Source: Paralichthys olivaceus | Lineage: Eukaryota; Chordata; Actinopteri; Pleuronectiformes; Paralichthyidae | Direction: 5' to 3' | Assembly: GCF_024713975.1 (NCBI RefSeq) | Contig: NC_091114.1 | Location: forward strand, 7,040,001 to 7,104,000 | Length of the DNA stretch: 64,000 nt | Part shown: positions 39,301-49,800 of the stretch, one piece after another | Layout: every line of letters starts with the position of its first letter | How positions within the stretch are numbered: the first letter of the stretch is position 1 | The notes under the pieces: generated by a model | Databases searched by the model: none | What the model saw: only the letters and a program-made list of their open reading frames with translations | What the model was told of the DNA's origin: nothing | Position numbers and translations under genes: made by a program

Positions 39301-42101
39301 TGCTGACAACCGGCCAATGGGGAACCAGCCATGCCATCCCACCCCCACCATTGGTCCAAACGGCCACGTGCCCACCCGTGAGACGTTCAATGATGTGGGA
39401 AAACACAGTGCTTCAGCAACAACGACACTTAACAGCTGAACACAACACAATCACAGATAACAATGAAGAACACAAAACTATCGGTCTGTTACAATACATT
39501 TTGGCGCTACTTTGAGTTAGGTGGTCCGTGAGTGTTTTATTATGGGTTAAGTGGTCCTTGGTCTGAACAAGTTTGAGAAACACTGCTTTAAACCGCACAA
39601 TGTGACATTTATTGTGATAATGATCAATATCAACTAATATGAACATTTCTATCTTGAATGGTTTTGATAATAACGTCCAGCCCTAGATGCAGAGACACAA
39701 AAAAATCTACCTGGAAACATATTTGCATGGTGTGAACAAAAGTTGGAGGGGGCAGTCAAAAGCTTTGCTAGGATTGTAAATATTGTAACCTGCAGGTGTT
39801 AGAAAGAATAGAGGGTTTTTAACAACAGTTCACAAAAAGTATAAACACTTTACTGTCCCCATCCTTACACTCACTGCAACCAGGCAGCATCTGTTCTTAA
39901 AAGCCTCAGATACATTTCAAATCGCACAAATCTGCTTCGTGTAGATGTAGTGAACATGTCAATTGTATTTATAATAATGTCTATTAATTATCAGGAATTC
40001 ACTCTTACTATCAGTGGGACTAATTAAATAAAACAATCTTCAATAAATAAAAAATATACTATCTAGAAAACTTCTATTGGAGGCTACTTAAAAATTCTCT
40101 TTCTGATTTTTGCTTATTTAAAAAAAAGTTGTGACTAGGTCTAGTGAAGTTTGTCCAGCTGATGCCCGTTCAGCTCCTGCCGATGGAACAGCTGGTTCTG
40201 AGGACATGTTAGCGTCAGTGTGGATTGAGCGTCTGAGCACTGGTTGTGCAGCACTGCTGTCACGCATCAGATGTGCATTCCCAGTCAGATGTAGTGAAAA
40301 CCTGTGTGCCAGATTTCCATGTCTACTTATGACACAGTTGTTTGGTGATGACATACCTCAGGCACCAGGAAACCACCTTTGATTCTCTCTGCTAAAGGCA
40401 TAGTGAGGCTCCACATGACCAAGGTTTCCTCAGGCAGGATACCACTCAGCTTGTTAAAGAACGTACGCAAGTTCTCTTTGTAGTCATCAACCCAATTGGA
40501 CTTGTATCTACAAACCCAAACACTGTTAGCTCACCAAGCTCAATATCACATTATAATAATTGATGCTGGAACTACAAGTAGTTATTCTTTTGTGTTACCA
40601 CCTTGAGATATCCCAAACACAGGAGTTGACAATGACTACATCTGGTTTCAAGCCATTGTGGAAGTCATCTAGGATGCTCTGCATGTAGCGAGAGAAGATG
40701 CGTGTCACAAAGTAGAAGCGGACCAGGTAGTGGTCGGACTGAAACTGTCGGACCTCTCTGTAATCTGTTCCATTGTGCAATTGGCTTAGAAAGCCACCTT
40801 CTACTAGGCAGTCCATTTCAAAGCTCATCTCGCCCTGAAAAAAGAAAGATGTGAGTGAGGACATGTTTAACAAATCAGGAAAATCATGCTCAAAAAAGTG
40901 TTGCTATTTTTAGATTACAGCTTATAATGACTACATGTACATATACATTCATGTCATGATTATGGAATGTATACCTACTCAGTTGGCAGATGCTTTTAAC
41001 TGATGCAACAAACAAATGGCTTTGATTACAGTGCTTCCCACTCAGCCCAGTCTTTTAAATCTGTGCATAAACCTGGTAAATGTTAGTCCTTGCCTTGCTC
41101 CTGAGTTGTTGTAAGGTGAGATATTTCTCCTTTTGTAGCAGCAGAACAAGGTCCTTGTATACAGACCTCTGAACTGAGGAGAAAATACAGTGAAAAGATG
41201 GCAGTGTGATGAATTGATCCATTTGGACAAGCCCGCAATCAGCTACAGGGTTACTATAGATCACCAGACTGTTTTCAATTCATGCAAATGCGCAAGTTTA
41301 CCTGCTTGTCAGTTCATTCAAGAGCAGAGAGGATCAATTTTGGAATGACATGGGTCGCAAGCCTTTTCTTTCTGTTCAAACATCAATCTATCTGCCTACT
41401 AATTCCACAAACATCTATCTGTCTGTCTGTCTGTTTGTTTGAATGCATATCTCACAAACCATTCATCTTATTGGTGTCACACTTGACATGTGTACTGCAG
41501 ATGGCCCAGTGATGAGCAATGTCAAATTAGGTGCGATTTGTTCAATATTAACTATTTGAAATGTTTTAATAGACACGCTACCAGCACTCTGCTATATAGG
41601 CACAACATTTGTTATGTTGGAGCTTTATATTGAGCTTGTAGCTGACATGCAACATATGAAGAAATAACAGCAGCTAAGTAAATGTTTGAGCGCCACACAG
41701 GAACAGTAATAAAGCAAACTGAGCTTCATTTCATTCAAAACATTGTCTGTAAAACCTTCATTGCAGATAAACCAGTTAGGATGAACACGTTTTTTGTATA
41801 ACTTCACTCTGCACCATAGATTTTATTAAAACATCCAGCACACAAACAATACAAAGTGACAGTATATTGTAGTATATTGTAGAACTGTTTGAGGAGGACT
41901 CACTAATGACAGGGGATCCTTCTGAAGTAGCTCTGGAGCATTTACACAGGACAAATGAACAGTCCATTCCAAACATTCAGGTTTCGATATGAGTTATTTG
42001 AATGGGGGGGTGAATGTGAACTCACTGGAGTCTCCCAGCACCACGATGAACTTGTTATGGAGCAACTGGCGGACCTGCTGGTGGCTCACACACTCCATCA
42101 T
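36372..42101 (-). CDS. pced1b: PC-esterase domain-containing protein 1 (PCED1B-like, FAM113)
   Basis: Nine coding exons, minus strand: 42101-42026, 41173-41094, 40834-40602, 40507-40357, 38432-38186, 37860-37804, 37489-37421, 36882-36700, 36520-36372 (414 aa; human PCED1B 432). SGNH/GDSL-like signatures are GDS at residues 23-25 in IVVLGDSIQRSVYKDLVLLL, NSCVWDISR with Asn about 122, and DGVHW with Asp about 227 and His about 230. These correspond to the block I, III and V residues of the PC-esterase fold. The family is predicted to be an acyl-hydrolase or esterase, but its substrate is unknown. FQSDHYLVRFYF and NSCVWDIS resemble PCED1B more than PCED1A. The intron after 41094 starts with GC, not GT. 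The exon at 37804 has an alternative in-frame donor 15 bases downstream (exon to 37789). The start is the first ATG after an in-frame TGA. The tail is Tyr/Arg/His-rich and quite unlike the Pro-rich mammalian tail. The paralogue letter is tentative. Confidence 0.9.
37550..37625. repeat. CA-rich irregular tandem repeat
   Basis: Units of the form acaacacaaccacacacac are repeated about three times with CA extensions. It lies in a pced1 intron. Confidence 0.85.
38471..39686. mobile_element. Inverted-repeat MITE-like element, interrupted by a hAT-like insertion
   Basis: The left end reads taggctgggcaataaaaca and the right end gataataacgtccagccctag. The right end reverse-complemented (ctagggctggacgttattat) resembles the left end. 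'GGGCTGGGC(A/G)AT' ends are common in fish MITEs. Both arms are rich in 'atcaata' text, and the two halves flank the element at 38779-39585. Without that insertion the element would be about 410 bases. It sits in the pced1 intron between exons 4 and 5. Confidence 0.6.
38779..39585. mobile_element. Non-autonomous hAT-like element nested in the outer MITE
   Basis: Exact 15-base terminal inverted repeats: cagtgtttctcaaac at the left end and its reverse complement gtttgagaaacactg at the right end. This end sequence is characteristic of hAT (Charlie-like) elements. The interior is 0.8 kb, GC- and CpG-richer than the intron, and has no transposase ORF. An 8-base target duplication is not clean (tttaattt versus ctttaaac). 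Confidence 0.75.
39687..40356. other. Remainder of the pced1 intron
   Basis: AT-rich sequence up to the exon at 40357. No repeat or gene recognised. Confidence 0.45.
41405..41515. repeat. Teleost interspersed repeat fragment ('ctcacaaaccattcatc' type)
   Basis: A CTGT short tandem run is followed by 'atatctcacaaaccattcat' and 'cacacttgacatgtgtact', wording I recognise from a widespread fish repeat. It is in a pced1 intron. Confidence 0.45.
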
Positions 42102-42839
42102 CTCCCTCTGTTCACCATCACACAGAAGATGTCCTCATGAAAAAACTGGGAAATTCCATTTAACCGCAAAATACAACAGCCAACACGAAGTGAGTTGGGC
42201 TTTTTAAATGCTCAAAACTAAGCTACAGGATTTCTCAGCCATCAACTGCCAATGCCCAGTTAGCATTAGCATATTTAAATGAACTTCCTCCAGGCAAATT
42301 AGCTCAAGTGTTGGCTTGAATTTTAAAGACATACGTGTATTGAATTAAGAGGCAAATAGCAGATTTAATTAAAAGATAAAGTTAACAGTTCAGTCGTTCT
42401 GAAATCATTTAGCTGTTATTATTATTTTAGCTTGCTAACATCTGAAAGTTGTGGGTTGCAGCTCCTGCAGCGTCCTCAGCAACAGGCCCCTGGTTCTACA
42501 GCACACGTGTTTAAAATCAAACCGGTTAAAGTTCATATCAAACATTTCATTTTGTCGCTGAAGACAAATCATGGAGGTTGTGACTCACAGTTTTCTTCGA
42601 CCCCGCCATCTTTCCGCTACACACAGGTGAACGCAATCAGGTGCCGCCTTCGCTGGCTGTGGGAAATGTCACTATTCTCAAGAGCTCCACCAGGGTTGCC
42701 AGGTCTGTTTGAGAAGAAAACAAACAAACAAACAGCCCCCAATTCTGTTCACATAACGTGCCTCTGTCAAACAGCACATACAGCTTCGCTATCATCAGGA
42801 CTGTGACAAGCATGTGTGTACCAGTTTGGGTATAAACGT

Positions 42840-43100
42840 TCAGAGGTCAGAGGTCACTGTGAGCTGACATTTTAAATTTGGAGTTTTGTTCGGCTCAGAT
42901 TTCATCCAATTTGGTGCAAACGTTCACTTTGGACTTGAAGATCGACTAATTCAATTCGGGTGCTTGGACATCAACAGACAAGGCCGCAGTGACCTCATGT
43001 TAAAGGTCGAGGTTACTATGACCTCACAAAATTATTTTTCCCTTGTGTGCGTTATCATCAGATATTCTATAGAGAATTTTTCAAATTTAGCACAAATGTT
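42840..43100. repeat. Teleost interspersed repeat with AGGTCA-like text
   Basis: The phrases 'ccaatttggtgcaaacgttc', 'aaaggtcgaggttactatga' and 'tcaaatttagcacaaatgtt' are typical of a dispersed fish repeat. Recognition is from memory. It directly abuts the SINE. Confidence 0.5.
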
Positions 43101-43109
43101 CACAACAGT

Positions 43110-43355
43110 GGGTCAGGAGTTAGAGCAGGTCATCCACTAACCAGAACCAGAAGGTCTGATGTGGTTTGATCCCAGTCTCCCATTCCACATGTGTCCTTGT
43201 CTAAGACACTAAACCCTAAATGACAGAGTGATATGATAAAGTACTGCACATTGCTTCAATGTGCTAATGGGTGAAAGGCAAAACTGTACTGTAAAGTGCT
43301 TTGGATGGTCACCAAGACAAGATAGTGCTATATAAATACTGGACGATAAATTCAT
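43110..43355 (+). mobile_element. tRNA-derived SINE
   Basis: An internal B-box-like ggtttgatccc lies at 43163-43173, with an A-box-like agttagagcagg about 45 bases upstream. The body reads 'gtgtccttgtctaagacact'. The 3' part reads 'aaagtgctttggatggtcac' then 'gtgctatataaatact'. This order (tRNA head, 'CTTGGGCAAGACACT' body, 'AAAGCGCTTTGAGTGGTC...GCTATATAAATAC' tail) is that of an abundant teleost SINE. The copy is diverged. Confidence 0.75.
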
Positions 43356-43750
43356 TAGGTCACATTTTGTTTCTTGGCCTCTACAACATAATATCTCAAG
43401 CCTGACTGATTGATTAGATCGCAGTGGTCGAGGGTCACAGTGACGTCACAAGAGTCTGGGGGGAAAAAAAATGTCTGTAGACTGAAACTGCAGTTGTCAA
43501 ATGTACATAAATGTTCAGTGTGACAGCATCAAACAGCTTTCCATAAAAAGTTCTTTCTCCTGGCACCTAAAATGGCCTTGGATAATTAGATTGATAGACC
43601 TTTGTTTTCAAAAATAAAATATAGCTCTGTAGTCTCAAGCATCCTGTCTACTTAGACTAAGTTCTGATCAATTAAATAATGGTAAATTAAAACATCCCCT
43701 CAGCCCCCCCCCCAAAAAAGGACAGCCTCAATGACCTTCAAGAATGATTC

Positions 43751-43756
43751 TTTATT
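43751..43756 (-). terminator. rpgrip1: rpgrip1 polyadenylation signal
   Basis: tttatt on the plus strand is AATAAA on the coding strand, about 55 bases after the rpgrip1 stop codon. Confidence 0.65.
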
Positions 43757-43811
43757 TCATTACTGTTGGAAATGTTGAAGAACAGTTTCAAAGAGAACCT
43801 TTTTACTGTCA

Positions 43812-46800
43812 TTAGAAATCACTGTCCTCATCATAATCCATCACTTGTATCTGATCTTTTTTCTTCTCTTCCTCTTGATCCTCTTCTTTCTTCTCCTCTT
43901 CTTCCTCTTCTTCTTCTTCTGTTTCATCAGTCTCATCTTCTTTCTTGGTCTCATCTTCCTTGTGAAACTCCTGGTATATCCGGGTCAGCGCTTTTGCTGC
44001 TTCGAGAGACACTTTCAGATTTCCTATCACCTCCTTTTCTTCATCTAGACTGAAGACTGGAGGAAAGAGAAACACAGAGCTCCATGTTTTTACACATTAT
44101 CAATACTGGACAATGACAGAGCATCCACCAAAACATGGAATAGGAAATAAGAATACAATTATATGACAAAATAATAAAAATAGTTTGGAGAACTTCAGAG
44201 GGTGGGGGCTGTAAGACTGAACGCCCTGGTCATATCATTGGGTCTCAGGCTAGGTTCCAGGATGTAGAATTAGAGTGGAGGAGGTCAGACAGGTAATGAG
44301 GGGCCAGGGTCAAGGGATTTATGGGTAAGGAGGAGGAGTTTCTATGTGATGTGGGACTTAACTGGAAGCCAGTAAAGACTATGGTGGGGGGGATGTGCTG
44401 TCACTTGCTGGGTTCGGGGGAGTCCTCTACAACTGAAGCCTGTCTAGGTCTTCGTACACTACATTGTAAAAATGTTTTACATAAACCACTGCTTTTACCT
44501 GTGTTTACTATGGGACCATTAACACCTGTATGTTTTCAGCATCTATACAGTTTACTAAGCAGCCTGCTTGTGAGTTTTCTTATATAATCAAGTGTGAAAC
44601 AATCAAAGCTATATCACACAAAGTAATGAACATGAAGAGGTGAAAGTGATGTCACCTTTCTTGTTGCACATGTTTATCACTGTTGTTGTAGTCAGTTTTA
44701 AGAGTTTTAGTATTTTAGTCCCATGGTAGCCTAATAAATAAGCAATACACTTTTTGTAAGATTACACAAACTGTTCTTTCATACTTTTGATTCTCAGTGA
44801 CATGTGTGATAGATGAAAGAATAATAACTAAAGAATAAAAACAGATTAAACGCCAAAGGAATGAAATATGGCTAATAATAAGTGATGGACCTTTCATTTC
44901 AAAAAAAGAAAAGAAAACAACCCTATCACACAACACCAATACCTACTGTCAATCTGTTGTTCAAGAACATCATTTCCTGTGAGCAGCAGTTCTTGTAGGT
45001 CGAGAGACGCACATCCCACGTCCACACACTCCTCATCATCATCCATCGGCTCACTGACCACTGTGAACTTTAACCTGCCGCGAGTCAGGTGGACATACAT
45101 TGTTAAATACTGTGATTTGGTTGTACCCATAAAGGGAGAAGATGTAATGTGTGATACACAAAAGACAGATGGTGTTACCTGCCCTGGTTGGGGTCATTAC
45201 CCTCCAGCATGGTGTAGAGATACTGTCTGAGTGGAGCCGACTGTGATCCATCCACGTAGATCACTGAGAGATACCATGACAGAGCTGAGGTTTGTAAAAG
45301 AGCGGTGAGAAGACAACTGCACAGAAACACGAAAAGCTCACCAGCTCTCACCTCGTGTGAAGTTGTAGTGAATCTCCTCTCCCTTTGTGGGTTTGCGGAG
45401 AGACATGGGCGTTTCTGTCGTCTCCATGGGGACGCCCAGCAGCCGATATTCCACGTACACACGCTGCACCGACTTGTCCAGTGCCACGTGTGAGGACGGT
45501 TCAAACGTCATGGACAGGATCTCGACTCTCAACTTGTCTCTCTGAAACGCAGAGAAGTTAAGCTCATAAATTCATCAGAAGCAGACGAAACAATGACATC
45601 TGACTGACACATTAATAATTATATTAGTGTCTCTCTGTTTATATAAAGTTTGACCAGTTTGTTGAAATGAAAGTTGGAACAACAGATCTGAAGATGGACA
45701 AACTACAATAACACGAAAGCCTAAGTATCTTCCTTTGTCAATTCATTTTCTCCCCCTCACTGAGTTGAATGTACCTTTCTTATTTTCCATTTAGGAGGAA
45801 TGATAATCATGTCGCTTTGTGAGGAGCTTGAGTCTGAAGACTCTGGGGCATCTCTGTCTCCTGCAGCAGCTGTGTCGTAAAAGAAAAGACAAAAAGATTT
45901 ATTTCATTTTAAATTCCATTGGCTGATATACAAATTAAAGCTCCATTTGTTTGGAATATGTCATTTGTATGATGAAATTGTTTGCTATGTGAGGTTTTTT
46001 TCAGCTCAGTTAACCAATGTAGCACTGAGGTTTCAAATCACTGAGAGAAACTCAAGGCAGGTGTGTGTATGTGAATAGTTACCACTCTCACTCCTTCCCT
46101 CCTCTTCATCCTCTGACACCTGATCCACAGAGAGGAGGTCCTGAGAAAAAGAAACGAGATATGAACCCACACACTCTTGATTCTCTTTTGAATCACTAAT
46201 GTTACCTGATATTTATTATACAAGGAGACAGTGAGTTCCTACCTGAGTCCTGATGTCGCTGGCAGAGCTTCCCCTCGATAGAGTGGCAGGTGATTGCCTG
46301 GGAGACGTTCCCTCTGAGGAGCTTAAAATACATTTTCCCACATATTCTTAATATTTAATCTTAATTCATCCAGCAAACATTTAAGAAACTACAGATATAT
46401 AACTACAGATTTTTAAAAGAACAAACAATCAACAACTTACGTCCGAGCTGGCAAATGAGAGGGTTTTGGCCCAGGCGTAAGATGGGACCTTTTAGTCGAT
46501 CTCTTCCTGTCTGTGGTCTGACGAGTGTCCAGAGGTTTCACAGAGGTGTTTGGCTCAGCCCGTGCGTTCTTTGAGCTTTTCTGTTTGACAGCTGGAGGCC
46601 GAGGCTGCAAACAGATGAATATACAAGTAAACAAAATGATTACAAAAACACTCAGCAGTTGAACCTTTGTAAGTGTTTGAATCTCACCCAGGTTTTCGTC
46701 TCCCTTTGCACTGCTTTGGTTTCTCTTGGCGCGAGTAGCTGAGTCTGAGGCAAAAGAACAACAAAACAACACTTAAAGCTAGTGAAGTGGGGTATATTTA

Positions 46801-49800
46801 AACATCCATTTTAGCATTAACTATAGACTTAATATAACGATGGACAACATGTCTACACTTCCTTCCCTGAAGCCAAAGCATCCCAGATATGAACTCTGCC
46901 ATCTTGCACATTTGACCGTCTGTGCACACAGGAGCAATGGGGGGAGCAGTGGTAGCAAGGTCCCACTGATACATGCACTCAAACAATGACAAATCAATCT
47001 CAACTCTCAATCATGACATTTCACTTAAAGTTTAAAGCTTCAAATAACTAATTAAAATCAAACATACTGGAAAACACTTGAACACACATCCGTGTGATAA
47101 GAACTACCTAAAATGATTGAAAAATGGATTTGTGTTTCCCATCTGCTTATTTCAAGGAGGCTGGATTTATGACCTATACTGCAGCCAGCCACCAGGGGGC
47201 AATGAAGATGCCTTGGCTTCACGTTTGTATAGCAGTCATATCCTCCATCTTTATATACAGTCTATAGAATTTACACATTAATGTACGCCACAGGTCCCAC
47301 GACATAATGTCAGAAAACTGAATGCTTCTTAGAAATACATTTGTTGTTAAGGGGGATTCAGGTTATTATTGCTTTTTAACACTTCATAAATTATTTTCAC
47401 GGATGTACATGAGATAAATGTATAGTTCCTTGGAGCATTGCAATTCCTAAACTTTTTAACACAGCAGAAATAAAAAAGACCTTTACTCTGGGCTTGGCTA
47501 TGGGCTTCTGTGACACCTCCTCTTCTCTCCTCCTCTCCACCGTCCCAGTGCTTTCTGTCCCTCTGTCCTGTCTTCCCTGTCCACCCAGTGAGTCGTCTGC
47601 CGTTGGCAGGAAGGGGTACTTCCATTTTATCATGATCCTGACCATGCCCCGAGGCCCCCCAGCAGGATCCCTCAGAACATAGTCACCTGGCAGGGCAGAG
47701 AGAAACATAGAGATGAATACAGTAATCATTTCCAGGTAAGTATTTCTTCTTCCTTTCTCTCCCTCACCTCTGATCTCCCTGCCTGTGGCCAGGGCTCGCA
47801 GTGGGATTGGGGTCTTCGCCAGATAAGTTGGTGGCATTTGGTCATCACCATCATCAAACACGTACACCCAGAGACTACTAGACCTGGGCAGAGGTGAATC
47901 TTTTTAGTACATTAACAAAACACGGATTCTACAGTATCAAAATAATTGCTGTTCTAATATGTTGAATCACATTCACGGATTTGGGGAAAGACTTTTCAAT
48001 TAACAACAACTTCAACTCAAATACATATTCACTGTACCTCAAGTAGTGCAACACATCAGCTGTTACTGCCAGTGGGTAGCTGGTTGTGTCATTGAACACC
48101 GGGTCAGCAGCACACTGGACCGTTTGAGAGACGTGAGGCGGCAGGTCGTAGAACCTGTAAGTCATGTAGGCATCAGGAAGCATTCCTGGCCAACGAGCAT
48201 TGAGGCCCACACAGCGCTCCAACATAACCACCAACTCATTGGGGATCCCTCCACCGTAGTCATGTATCTCCTGTCACAATTAATAAATCATGTCAGAGAC
48301 ACAGTCTTGTAAATGCTGGAAAAAAAACTTTGACTTTGTGGAGTCTTGTAGTCAGCATGAAGTTACCAGACCAACTGAGTCACTCAGCTCAATTTAAAAC
48401 CACAACAAGTTTTCAGATCTATTATTAATGCTCAGCTAGGAAGCAATATCACAAACTGGAAGAAAATATAAGTAAAACTACTTGTATTGCAATGTACTAT
48501 AATGACAAATTATTTTTTTTAGCTTGATTCCTCCACCAAGGATTTTATGTTTCATTGTGTTTAACACAAAAACTTCTGAACCAATTTTTATTAAAACTTA
48601 AAAAGCACAAATTTGAGTTACAGGCCGGGGAAGAACCCCTTCAGTTTTCGAATACTCTCCGAGTGCTCCTCTGTCTTACCTTGTAACTGGTCTCTTGCCA
48701 GCCATAAGAGTAATGCACAGGACTCCTCTGTGTCGCTGTCCTCCTGTCAGCTGGTCTCTCTACCTCAATGCAAATAGGCTCTGCAGGTGGGAACAGACGC
48801 ACCCAGAAATCCACCACACCCACAATTTCAGCTTCAGAGCCTTAGAGAGAGACAGAGAAAAGAAAAGGTTTTGACATGAAATGATGGCTGTATTTTCATA
48901 AATTAGAGATGATCAAACACAGGTAATAAGTGGGCTATTAAGGTATAGAATATCTTCGTATTACAGTATGTAAAAGGTTTAGACTGTCTTCAGGGGAAGA
49001 AGCATCAGATCCTGGATAACTGTCAAACCAAAATTCCTTACCTGTGATATTGAAACGTCCACTGACACGCTCCCCTCTCCTCTCCATGGTGCCCATGAGC
49101 GACATCTGCCCACTTCCATGAGTCACAAACTTGACACCTCCTAACGCCTGGTGGAGCTCCACTCTGACCCTTGACCCCTGACCCCCCAGCCTGCCCAGAT
49201 CGCGGGCTGTTAGAGCGTAGCGGGACGTGAAGCCGTAGTCAGGCTGACTGCCTGACACAAGAGGAGTGGAGTGCACCTCAAAGTCCAAGAGGCCGTAGGT
49301 GCAGAAGGTCACAATGTCCTCGCTGCTGCCCATTCCTGCACTGAGCCTGCTCATAATCCGCTGCCCTGCTGGTGTGAAAGTTGCAGCCTAGAGGTGCAAA
49401 AACAACAGATATCAGCATCCTGGGGAACCTGAGCGGAATTAGTCAAGATAATAACAATTTAGTTCAGAGAAAAGGTCTGAGTTTTCACCTTAAGGTGGAT
49501 CTCGAGCAGTGACTCCCCTGCTCTCAGCTGAGAAAAACACATGTCATCTTCAATGGGCTGTACCACCTCCTGGTCTCCAGCTGGCCAGGTGTACTGTATT
49601 GGTATGGTCCGCTTATATTTCCTGGGGCTGTATGCCAGCTCCTTTAACTGGGCTTTAGAGCACAAGGATAAAATAAAGACTTGAGAAACTGAAGAGTTCA
49701 CTTTTTTCTCAAATGTGAACTACTCTTATCGAAAGTCTACACAAGAAGTATATAATGGAAACATTTTAGTTCTAGCAAACGAATCAAAAACTGACATTCA

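Larger units (their letters stand above)
42102..43750. other. Spacer between the pced1 start and the rpgrip1 3' end
   Basis: It contains the likely pced1 promoter and 5'UTR (42.1-42.7 kb, with no strong core motif seen), then a run of interspersed repeats: a 'gtcgaggttactatgacctc' type repeat at about 42840-43100 and a SINE at about 43110-43355. No coding gene. Confidence 0.55.

Noticed and set aside
39079..39306. CpG-rich block with CCAAT-like motifs as a possible second pced1 promoter
   Set aside because: It lies wholly inside the hAT-like element (38779-39585), so its composition is explained by the transposon; promoter activity cannot be judged here.
43766..44053. Leu/Phe-rich plus-strand ORFs (including a 95-aa one) that look like membrane proteins
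   Set aside because: They are the antisense of the Glu-rich last exon of rpgrip1; GAG/GAA codons read backwards give Leu, Phe and Ser.
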